From Actinomycetota bacterium (GTDB lineage Bacteria > Actinomycetota > Acidimicrobiia > IMCC26256 > PALSA-610): 7,046 bases of DNA. The stretch covers positions 1 through 7,046 of the forward strand of contig JAUZEI010000359.1 of NCBI GenBank assembly GCA_030839105.1, written 5' to 3'. Positions within the stretch are counted from its first letter, which is position 1, and each line of letters begins with the position of its first letter. Position numbers and translations under genes: made by a program. Shown piece after piece: positions 1 to 5,845 of the stretch. The notes under the pieces are model-generated. The model was not told the origin of the DNA. It searched no databases and saw only the letters and a program-made list of their open reading frames with translations.

Positions 1-1058
1 TCCACGCGTTGCACGACACCTATTGGGCCGGCACGCACATGGGACTCGGGACGAATCGCGGTAAGCGCAGCATCGCGCTGAACCTGAAGCACCCGAGCGG
101 TCGCGCCGTGCTCGACCGCCTCATCGAACGCGTTGACGTCGTCACGACGAACTGGCGGCCCGGCGCGGCTGCCCGCCTTGGAATCGACTACGACAGCTTG
201 CGCGAGCGCTATCCGAAGCTCGTGTACTGCAACACGCGCGGATACGAGAAGGGTCCGAGGTCCGATCTTCCCGGAACCGATCAAACCGCGGCCGCCCTTT
301 CCGGCGTCGAATGGGAAGATGGCGCTTGCAGTGCCGGCAACCCGCCGCTGTGGAGCCGATCCGGGATGGGAGACACGGGCAATGCGCTGCTCGCGGCGAT
401 CGCGATCACGGCCGCGCTCTATCACCGCGATCGCACCGGCGTGGGACAGGCTGTCAGTACCTCCATCGTGAACGCGCAGCTGCTCCTCACCTCCTACGCG
501 TGGATTCATTCCGACGGAACGCCGGCACAATGGGGTGAAGTCGACGCGGGGCAGTACGGGCTGTCGCCCTTCTATCGCCTCTACGAGTGCGCCGACGCTC
601 GATGGTTGTTCGTCGCGGCGGTCCGCGACGAACATCGCATATCCCTTGCTGCTGCTCTCCGGGAGGATCGCATCGCGCTCGAGAGCCCGGAAAAGGCCGC
701 CGCGATTCTCGAGTCGCGATTCGCGGAGCATCCGGCCGCGCAATGGTGCCAGGCCCTCAACGCCGCGGGTGTCCCGGCCGAGGTCGTGGACGAGGAGTAT
801 TGCCGCACACTCTTCGACGATCCGCAGGCGCGCGCGTCGCAGCTCGTCGCCGAGACCCGGGCCGGGAATGTCGGACGGTTCGAGGATGCCGGGCTGCTCG
901 TCCATCTGTCCGCGACACCGGGCGTCGTGCAGAGAGGACCGTGCTTGTGTGGCGAACACACCCGCGAGATCATGCTCGAGCTCGGTTACACGGACCCGGA
1001 GATCGACGCCTTCGCATCGGACCGCGCGATTCTCGACGCACCCGTCGCCTCGTCGTGA
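1..1058 (+). CDS. Class III (CaiB/BaiF family) CoA-transferase, 5'-truncated
   Basis: This is a family III CoA-transferase or acyl-CoA racemase-type protein, a cytoplasmic enzyme that moves CoA between carboxylic acids or epimerises 2-methylacyl-CoAs. The reading frame is open from base 3 to the TGA at 1056-1058, so the N-terminus lies outside the window; about 352 residues are visible. The TTG at 9 is in frame but is not a credible start. Family signs are the N-terminal NRGKRSIALNLKHPSGR block, the segment VTTNWRPGAAARLGIDYDSL, and a GMGDTGNALLAAIAITAALY block. In characterised members the catalytic Asp lies in an equivalent GD motif; here it is the GAC at 372-374. The CNTRGYEKGPRSDLPGTDQT stretch is typical of a subgroup annotated as CaiB/BaiF or L-carnitine dehydratase-like. 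It is the first visible gene of the cassette and overlaps the next by 4 bp. Family assignment is strong, but transferase versus racemase and the substrate are undetermined. Confidence 0.9.
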   Translation, partial: HALHDTYWAGTHMGLGTNRGKRSIALNLKHPSGRAVLDRLIERVDVVTTNWRPGAAARLGIDYDSLRERYPKLVYCNTRGYEKGPRSDLPGTDQTAAALSGVEWEDGACSAGNPPLWSRSGMGDTGNALLAAIAITAALYHRDRTGVGQAVSTSIVNAQLLLTSYAWIHSDGTPAQWGEVDAGQYGLSPFYRLYECADARWLFVAAVRDEHRISLAAALREDRIALESPEKAAAILESRFAEHPAAQWCQALNAAGVPAEVVDEEYCRTLFDDPQARASQLVAETRAGNVGRFEDAGLLVHLSATPGVVQRGPCLCGEHTREIMLELGYTDPEIDAFASDRAILDAPVASS

Positions 1059-2038
1059 CGAACACGTCGACCACACCGATTACGGCGGTCAGGGTCGACG
1101 TCGACGTTCGAGATGTCGCGCCCGTGGGCGTCGAACGCATCGTCGGCGACGTGTTCTTTCCAACGTCGCACATGCTCGGCGAGGCGCGCGCGGTCGTCGT
1201 TTGTCTGCCCGGTGGGGGAATGTCGCGCCGCTATTTCGATCTCCGCACACCCGACGTCGGCGATTCGTACAGCATGGCGCGCCACCTCGCCTCCGCCGGG
1301 CTCGTCGTCGTCACCGTTGATCCGCCTGGAGTAGGCGAGAGCGACCGGCCGATCGACGGGTACACCCTCATGCCGCGCGTCGTCGCCGACGTCGCCGCGC
1401 TCGCCACCCACGAGATCCTCGATCGGCTGCGCAAGGGATCCATCGATCCGAACGTCGGCCCCCTCGAGAACCTCCTCCCGGTCGGTCTCGGACACTCGGC
1501 CGGTGCGCTCCTGATCGTCGTGCAGCAGGCGCGCAGCCGTTGCTACGACGCGCTCGTCCTGCTCGGCTTCAGCGGCGAGGGATTGATCGACTTCCTGACC
1601 GAGGACGAACGTCGCTACGTCAACGATCCGGCCCGGTTGCGTTCGGCCCTCACTGCTCTCACCAAGGAACGCTTCGGCGGCCCGCTTCCCACCCGGCCGA
1701 GCTCCGACTCCAGCTCGTCACTTCTCGTTCACGGCGTGCCACCGGAGACCGCGATGGAAGCGATACGAGAGGCCACGTCTCCGCTCCTCGGTCTCGTCGG
1801 ACTCACCTCGATGGTTCCGGGCTCGATCCGAGAAGAGCTGGAAACCATCGATGCTCCCGTATTCCTCGGTGTGGGCGAATTCGACATCACCGGGCGGGCC
1901 CACCGGATCCCCGAGGAGCTCCCGACGAGTCGCGACATCACCATGTTCGTTCTGCCGGACGCCGGTCACAATCACAACGTCGCGGACACGAGGGAGCTCT
2001 TGTGGGGGCGCACGGCGCGGTGGATCCAGGCGCTGTGA
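1055..2038 (+). CDS. Alpha/beta-hydrolase fold protein (possible thioesterase/esterase)
   Basis: A 327-residue serine hydrolase of the alpha/beta fold. The start is the GTG at 1055, which overlaps the upstream TGA as GTGA. The same frame stays open back to 587, but that part only shadows the CoA-transferase gene. Visible features are a PGGGMS oxyanion-type turn at residues 52-57, VVVTVDPPGVGESDRP at 84-99 (strand 4 and following loop), the nucleophile elbow GHSAG at 146-150 with Ser148, a candidate acid Asp277 in GEFDITG, and a candidate catalytic His305 in DAGHNHN (His307 is an alternative). A cap-like insertion lies between about 165 and 265. There is no signal peptide, so it is probably cytoplasmic. 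Its place between a CoA-transferase and the DUF35/thiolase pair suggests it acts on an acyl-CoA or an ester or lactone intermediate. That role is inference, since this fold also covers C-C hydrolases, lactonases and epoxide hydrolases. Confidence 0.85.
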   Translation: MTNTSTTPITAVRVDVDVRDVAPVGVERIVGDVFFPTSHMLGEARAVVVCLPGGGMSRRYFDLRTPDVGDSYSMARHLASAGLVVVTVDPPGVGESDRPIDGYTLMPRVVADVAALATHEILDRLRKGSIDPNVGPLENLLPVGLGHSAGALLIVVQQARSRCYDALVLLGFSGEGLIDFLTEDERRYVNDPARLRSALTALTKERFGGPLPTRPSSDSSSSLLVHGVPPETAMEAIREATSPLLGLVGLTSMVPGSIREELETIDAPVFLGVGEFDITGRAHRIPEELPTSRDITMFVLPDAGHNHNVADTRELLWGRTARWIQAL

Positions 2039-2436
2039 CACGTCCTGCGCCGATCATCACCGACGACAACAAGGAGTTCTGGGAGGCGGCGCGCGACGGG
2101 CGACTCGTCGCGCAACGATGTCGCGCGTGCGGCCGTCTCCGCCATCCGCCCCGGCCAATGTGCCCCGAGTGCCACTCAGTCGAACATGAAGTCGTAGAGC
2201 TCGCGGGCACGGGCACGGTGTACAGCTATGCGATCCTCCATCATCCGCAGCATCCGGCGTTCTCGTATCCCGTTGTCGCCGTGCTCGTCGATTTGGACGA
2301 GGGCATCCGCGTCGTGTCGAACCTTGTCGGAGTCGAACCACCCGAGGTGCGTATCGGCGCGCCGGTGCGGGTGATGTTCCAGGCGACGGCGGACGGTCTG
2401 ACCGTGCCGGTCTTCGAGCCCGCCGGACCGACGTGA
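2035..2436 (+). CDS. DUF35 zinc-ribbon/OB-fold protein, partner of thiolase-like enzyme
   Basis: A 133-residue protein starting at the GTG at 2035, which overlaps the hydrolase stop by 4 bp (GTGA). An N-terminal helix (DDNKEFWEAARDGRL, residues 10-24) leads into a rubredoxin-like zinc ribbon with C29-x2-C32-x10-C43-x2-C46. A beta-rich OB-fold follows, with GTGTVYSYAILHHPQHPAF at 58-76 and VVAVLVDLDEGIRVVSNLVG at 80-99. This is the standard DUF35 architecture and a usual length for a stand-alone member. Known family members bind thiolase-superfamily enzymes: the DUF35 domain of ChsH2 is needed by the aldolase Ltp2 in steroid side-chain cleavage, and BbsA pairs with BbsB in benzylsuccinate degradation. 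Immediately downstream, again with a 4-bp overlap, lies such a thiolase-like gene, so the two products probably form one complex. The domain is encoded alone here, not fused to a MaoC-type hydratase as in ChsH2. Confidence 0.92.
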   Translation: MTRPAPIITDDNKEFWEAARDGRLVAQRCRACGRLRHPPRPMCPECHSVEHEVVELAGTGTVYSYAILHHPQHPAFSYPVVAVLVDLDEGIRVVSNLVGVEPPEVRIGAPVRVMFQATADGLTVPVFEPAGPT

Positions 2437-3599
2437 GCGTGTCGCTCGGCGGTTCGGCGGCGATCGTCGGAATCGGCCAGACGGAATTCTCGAAGGCGGC
2501 GGGCCGAAGCGAAACGCAACTCGCGGGCGAAGCGATCGTCGCGGCGCTCAGTGATGCCGGCCTCACAACCGACGACGTCGACGGCTTCGTCAGTTACACG
2601 ATTGACCCGGTGGAGGAAACCGAGCTCGTCCGGGCGCTCGGCACGCCGGAAGTCCGATGGTCGAGCCGAGTGCCCTACGGAGGAGGTGGATCGCAAGGCG
2701 TACTGCTGCACGCCGCCGCGGCGGTTGCCGGCGGCGCGGCACGCGTGGTCGTCGCATATCGCGCGATCAAGGCCCGCTCCGGGTCGCGGTTCGGGCGGGC
2801 GCAGGTGAGCCCGCGCCCGACGTCAGCGCACTCGGGTTCGACCGCGAGCCAGTGGTGCTCACCGTTCGGGGTGCTGACGCCGGCATCCTGGATGGCACTC
2901 AACGCGACGCGGTACATGCACACGTACGGCGTGACGAGCGCCGACTTCGGGCGCGCCGTCGTACAGCTGCGCGACTACGCCGCGACCAACCCCAACGCCC
3001 ATTTCTACGGAACTCGCATCACGCTCGACGATCACCAGTCGTCGCGTTGGATCGCGGAACCCGCCATTCGACTCTTCGACTGCTGCCAGGAGACGGATGG
3101 TGCCGTTGCCCTCGTCGTCACGACCGCGGACCGCGCTCGCGATACGCCGGCTCCCGTGATCGTCGCCGCGGCGGCGACCGCCGGGCTGTTCGAAGAGGAG
3201 ATCGCGAGCAACCACTACCGACCGAATCTCGAGGTGATGGAAGGATCCGTCGCGCTCGCGGCCCAGCTGTTCGGCTCGGGTATCGCGCGCTCCGACATCG
3301 ACGTCGCCATGATCTACGACGCGTTTTCGCCGATCCTCCTGATGCAGCTGGAAGCACTCGGCTTCTGCGGTTTCGGCGAAGCCAAGGACTTCATCGCCGA
3401 CGGGAATCTCGCGCCCGGCGGCGGCCTCCCGTGCAATACGAACGGTGGTCTCATCGGTGAGGGCTACATCCATGGCTTGAACCTGACTGTCGAAGCCGTT
3501 CGCCAGCTTCGGGGCGTGGCCGTCAATCAGCTCGACGATCCCTCGACCGCGTTGGTGACGGCGAGCCGCACCGGCGTCATCCTCCAACGCCCGTTGTGA
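2433..3599 (+). CDS. Thiolase-superfamily protein of Ltp/SCP-x type, likely retro-aldolase (lacks N-terminal nucleophile Cys)
   Basis: A 388-residue protein of usual length for the SCP-x/Ltp branch of thiolases. The start is the GTG at 2433, inside the previous stop (GTGA overlap). Family marks are AAIVGIGQTEFSKAAGRS near residues 9-26, AGLTTDDVDGFVSYTID at 42-58, the YRAIKARSGSRFG block at 109-121, RLFDCCQETDGAVALVVT at 213-230, DVAMIYDAFSPILLMQLE at 290-307, and GLPCNTNGGLIGEGYIHG at 331-348. The glycine-rich helix start where degradative thiolases carry the nucleophilic Cys reads PYGGGGSQG (81-89) and has no cysteine. The YRAxxxRSGxRFG block and that loop resemble Ltp2-type steroid side-chain aldolases, which share the thiolase fold but perform retro-aldol cleavage of a beta-hydroxyacyl-CoA. 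I therefore favour a CoA-thioester aldolase acting with the adjacent DUF35 protein. A thiolase with relocated chemistry, or another C-C lyase, remains possible, and the substrate is unknown. Confidence 0.88.
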   Translation: MSVSLGGSAAIVGIGQTEFSKAAGRSETQLAGEAIVAALSDAGLTTDDVDGFVSYTIDPVEETELVRALGTPEVRWSSRVPYGGGGSQGVLLHAAAAVAGGAARVVVAYRAIKARSGSRFGRAQVSPRPTSAHSGSTASQWCSPFGVLTPASWMALNATRYMHTYGVTSADFGRAVVQLRDYAATNPNAHFYGTRITLDDHQSSRWIAEPAIRLFDCCQETDGAVALVVTTADRARDTPAPVIVAAAATAGLFEEEIASNHYRPNLEVMEGSVALAAQLFGSGIARSDIDVAMIYDAFSPILLMQLEALGFCGFGEAKDFIADGNLAPGGGLPCNTNGGLIGEGYIHGLNLTVEAVRQLRGVAVNQLDDPSTALVTASRTGVILQRPL

Positions 3600-3648
3600 G
3601 GTCGGGCACGCCGTCACCCCGTATCGTGAAGTGTGGTCTCGTTCGTCG

Positions 3649-3658
3649 AGGAGGAAAG
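3649..3658 (+). promoter_or_regulatory. Shine-Dalgarno sequence for the tetR gene
   Basis: AGGAGGAAAG is a strong anti-16S match and ends 11 bp before the ATG at 3670; the AGGAGG core alone is 15 bp away, slightly long. It supports ATG 3670 over the in-frame GTG at 3631, because from 3631 this motif would itself be translated. It also shows that the regulator, unlike the genes before it, is initiated independently of translational coupling. Confidence 0.6.
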
Positions 3659-3669
3659 AGCCAGGTGAC

Positions 3670-4338
3670 ATGAACCCAGGCGGCGTAGCAGTACCGCGTG
3701 ATCGAAGTCGGCGCCGCCGAAAGGCAACCGACTCCGCCGAGGTGAGCGGACGAACTCAGATCATCGACGCCGCGATCGCGTCGATCCTCGAGGTGGGTTT
3801 CTATCGGTCGAGCACCAACGAGATCGCCCGGCGCGCGAACGTCAGTTGGGGCGCCTTGCAGTATCACTTCGGAACGCGCGAAGCCCTACTTCTCGCAATC
3901 GTCAAGGAGGTCGATCGTCGGTTCATCGAGGACCTCCAGAGCGCACGGATCGAGGGCGCCACTCCCGAGGAGCGGATCTACTCGCTCTATCGTCTCCTCG
4001 CCCGTCACTACGACAGTCCGACAACGTTGGTACGACTCCAGATCTTGCTCAACATGCAGCACGATCCCGACACGTCCGCCGACGTCATGACCGAGATCGC
4101 CGAAACTGCCGCCCAAGCCGAGACGCCCATACGCCAACTGCTGCGCCAGGCCATCGGAGGAAAGCCCGGCAAGACCGGTGTCGATGCGCTGTTCCACGCG
4201 CTCCGCGGTTTCGCGCTCAGCCGGCAGATCTCCTCGGCCATACCGATCGAGGGCTCGCGCGCTCCCGGTCCAGACGCCGTGAAACTGTTCATTCGTGGCG
4301 TGGCGGCGGCCGAAGCCTGGACTTCGGACAAGCGCTGA
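3670..4338 (+). CDS. TetR/AcrR-family transcriptional regulator
   Basis: A 222-residue one-component regulator, usual length for the family. An N-terminal basic arm (RDRSRRRRK, residues 10-18) is followed by the DNA-binding three-helix domain. TQIIDAAIASILEVGFYRSS spans 29-48 and the helix-turn-helix TNEIARRANVSWGALQYHFG spans 49-68, ending in the characteristic YHFG(T/S)REALL capping motif. The divergent remainder, about 85-222, would be the ligand-binding and dimerisation domain. The in-frame GTG at 3631 would add 13 residues, but the ATG has the better ribosome-binding context. It lies 70 bp after the thiolase-like gene on the same strand and may be co-transcribed with the cassette. Its neighbours suggest a pathway-specific repressor released by a CoA thioester or by the free substrate (inference). 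The palindromic pair at 5635-5653 and 5773-5791 is a candidate operator set; no copy is seen just upstream of its own start. Confidence 0.92.
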   Translation: MNPGGVAVPRDRSRRRRKATDSAEVSGRTQIIDAAIASILEVGFYRSSTNEIARRANVSWGALQYHFGTREALLLAIVKEVDRRFIEDLQSARIEGATPEERIYSLYRLLARHYDSPTTLVRLQILLNMQHDPDTSADVMTEIAETAAQAETPIRQLLRQAIGGKPGKTGVDALFHALRGFALSRQISSAIPIEGSRAPGPDAVKLFIRGVAAAEAWTSDKR

Positions 4339-4400
4339 GCGCATCGCAGAGTGTCGGTCGCGAGATCAGCTGACCGGCTCGTACGTCGTGCGTCACGAAC
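4339..4400. other. Short convergent intergenic gap
   Basis: These 62 bp separate the stop of the tetR gene from the stop of the convergent P450 gene. Only weak inverted repeats are visible (for example GGTC/GACC), with no strong stem followed by a T-run on either strand. I cannot call an intrinsic terminator here; read-through or Rho-dependent ending is possible. Confidence 0.5.
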
Positions 4401-5594
4401 TCAGATCACAATCTCGACTTGTCGATAGCCCCGCACCGTACTCGTGTGAACGCGCGTGACGCCGCCGGGATCGACGTCCCAGGCGGGAAATCGTTTCAAC
4501 GTTTCTTCCAAGGCGACCCGTCCCTCGAGACGCGCCAGTGCGGCGCCTAGGCAGAAGTGAACGCCGTATCCGAACGACAGGTGGTGCTGCATGTTCCGCC
4601 GGACGTCGAAGCGGTCCGGATCGGGGAAGGCGCGTTCGTCGCGACCTGCGCTTCCTGTGAGCAGAAGGACTTTCGAGCCCGGTGGGATGTCGACACCGTG
4701 CAATGACACGGCGCGGGTCGTCCATCGCCCCTGGACCGGCGACGGTGCCTCGAAGCGAAGGAGCTCCTCGATGGCGTTCGGAATGATTTCGGGATGCGCG
4801 ACGAGCTCGGCGCGCTCGTTCGGATGCTGCGCGAGCACGACCGCGGCGTTCCCGAGGAGCTTCGCCACAGTCTCCGTTCCGGCGCTGTACAGCAGGAGCG
4901 CGAAGCGTGTGCACTCGTCGGCCGTCAGGCGGCGGACGTGGCCTTGTTCGTCGGTGATCTCGGCGCGGATCAAGTCGCTCACCATGTCGTCGCGGGGATC
5001 GAGCGTCCGTTTTGCGACGAGGTGGCCGAGATACGTGATCAACGCGAGCGCGGCGGTTGCGGCCGCCTCGTTCATGGTCCCGACACCAGGTTCGATGTGG
5101 AACATCGCGTCGACCAGCCGGCGCTGCTCCTCCTGGTCCTCGGGCGGAACGCCGACGAGCGACGAGATGACGCGTGACGGCAGCTGGGCGGCGAACTGTT
5201 GCACGTAGTCGAATCCGTCGCTCCCGACCAGCGGATCCATGAGCTCGGCAGAGAGCGCGCGAACCGTGTCTTCGAGCGCCGCGACGCGTCGAGGTGTGAG
5301 CGCGCGCGACACGAGCGAACGCATCGCCGTATGCGCAGGAGGATCGACGAAGATCATCATCCCCAGTGCGGACATGTCGTTGCCCATGTTTTCGAGCACG
5401 GTGCCCCGGGCGGAGCTGAAGGTCAGTGGTTCCTTGTGCGCGGCTTCGACATCAGCGAAGCGGCTGAGCGCCCAGAAGTCGTAGCGATCATTCCGGTACA
5501 CGGGCGCGTGTTCGCGTAGCTGACGCCAGGCGGCGTACGGCTCGTCGTCGAGGTCGAGGTCGTAGGGGTCCCAGTTGAGGGTCGGTGCCTGCAT
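4401..5594 (-). CDS. Cytochrome P450 monooxygenase
   Basis: A complete soluble bacterial P450 of 397 residues, a heme-thiolate monooxygenase that inserts one O2 oxygen into its substrate using electrons from a ferredoxin and reductase (neither is in the window). The start is the ATG at 5594-5592, giving MQAPTLNWDPYDLDLDDEPY, a normal class I N-terminus. The frame is open to 5747, but that extension would be untypical protein and would run through a putative operator. Motifs in order: C-helix HTAMRSLVSRAL (88-99), I-helix oxygen-activation motif AGTET (238-242, Glu241-Thr242), the K-helix ExxR pair Glu277/Arg280, and the heme-binding loop FGYGVHFCLGAALARLEGR (341-359) with the axial ligand Cys348. 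There is no membrane anchor. A weak GGGA sits 9 nt before the ATG. It is divergent from the binding-lipoprotein gene, which suggests shared control and possibly oxidation of the imported compound. CYP family and substrate cannot be assigned by eye. Confidence 0.96.
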   Translation of the reverse strand: MQAPTLNWDPYDLDLDDEPYAAWRQLREHAPVYRNDRYDFWALSRFADVEAAHKEPLTFSSARGTVLENMGNDMSALGMMIFVDPPAHTAMRSLVSRALTPRRVAALEDTVRALSAELMDPLVGSDGFDYVQQFAAQLPSRVISSLVGVPPEDQEEQRRLVDAMFHIEPGVGTMNEAAATAALALITYLGHLVAKRTLDPRDDMVSDLIRAEITDEQGHVRRLTADECTRFALLLYSAGTETVAKLLGNAAVVLAQHPNERAELVAHPEIIPNAIEELLRFEAPSPVQGRWTTRAVSLHGVDIPPGSKVLLLTGSAGRDERAFPDPDRFDVRRNMQHHLSFGYGVHFCLGAALARLEGRVALEETLKRFPAWDVDPGGVTRVHTSTVRGYRQVEIVI

Positions 5595-5634
5595 GTCGTC
5601 AGATCCCAGAGCGTTGTTTCGGCGATACCTACCC

Positions 5635-5653
5635 AACCTAGTATGTACTATGT
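5635..5653. promoter_or_regulatory. Palindromic operator candidate, site 1 (P450 side)
   Basis: AACCTAGTATGTACTATGT contains an 18-bp near-palindrome at 5636-5653, with half-sites ACCTAGTA and ACATAGTA (7 of 8 bases equal) around a 2-bp centre. It ends 41 bp before the P450 start. It is AT-rich against a GC-rich background, and its size and symmetry suit a TetR-type dimer. The same element recurs in inverted orientation at 5773-5791. The assignment as an operator is inference from symmetry, repetition and position. Confidence 0.7.
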
Positions 5654-5749
5654 CGCCTGGTCGGCGTGCTGATCGTTCGCAGGCGATCACTGGACCTCGA
5701 CACACGTGGCAGCACGCACCGAGGCCGCGCCCCGGGCGTCGGTGCATGC

Positions 5750-5779
5750 TTGACCGTGCCCTGGCGAGGTGTACATAGT
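5750..5779 (+). promoter_or_regulatory. Candidate sigma70-type promoter for the binding-lipoprotein gene
   Basis: TTGACC at 5750-5755 matches five of six bases of the -35 consensus. CATAGT at 5774-5779, 18 bp further on, is a 4-of-6 -10 candidate that lies inside operator site 2. TAGTAT at 5776-5781 is an alternative with a long 20-bp spacer. Transcription would begin near 5786, leaving a leader of about 60 nt. A repressor on site 2 would block polymerase directly. The call rests on sequence match only. Confidence 0.45.
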
Positions 5780-5791
5780 ATGTACTAGGTT
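5773..5791. promoter_or_regulatory. Palindromic operator candidate, site 2 (lipoprotein side)
   Basis: ACATAGTATGTACTAGGTT is the reverse complement of site 1 at every position except the two central bases (TG here, CA in the complement of site 1). The 18-bp palindrome is at 5773-5790. It lies 54 bp before the GTG start of the lipoprotein gene and overlaps its best -10 candidate. The centre-to-centre distance to site 1 is 137 bp. Binding by the TetR protein encoded at 3670-4338 is a hypothesis; a regulator outside the window is equally possible. Confidence 0.72.
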
Positions 5792-5834
5792 CGTCCGAAT
5801 CCCGACGCCCTTTGCGATGTCAACCGTCGAACCG

Positions 5835-5840
5835 AGGGGG
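5835..5840 (+). promoter_or_regulatory. Shine-Dalgarno sequence of the lipoprotein gene
   Basis: AGGGGG lies 5 bp before the GTG at 5846 and supports that start over the in-frame ATG at 5870. Starting at the GTG also gives the signal peptide its basic n-region. Confidence 0.6.
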
Positions 5841-5845
5841 AATCA

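Noticed and set aside
587..1054. N-terminal extension of the alpha/beta hydrolase frame
   Set aside because: The frame is open but arginine-rich and non-domain-like, and it overlaps the CoA-transferase gene completely. The GTG at 1055 gives a normal hydrolase N-terminus.
3631..3669. Alternative GTG start of the TetR gene
   Set aside because: It is possible, but the AGGAGGAAAG motif would become coding and the added residues are unlike the family. ATG 3670 is preferred.
2859..3671. Long minus-strand open frame (270 codons) opposite the thiolase-like gene
   Set aside because: It lies antisense to a clearly conserved coding region in high-GC DNA, where long empty frames are common, and its translation shows no recognisable domain.
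4331..4343. GCGCTGAGCGC hairpin at the tetR stop as a terminator
   Set aside because: The stem is only four base pairs with a two- or three-base loop and no following T-run.
5621..5657. GGCGA...TCGCC inverted repeat around site 1
   Set aside because: Its centre (5639) does not coincide with the palindrome centre (5644.5), and five-base GC repeats are expected by chance here.
5595..5747. Upstream extension of the P450 reading frame
   Set aside because: It would run through the palindromic site and encode Arg/Cys-rich sequence atypical of P450s, whereas ATG 5594 gives the expected N-terminus and length.
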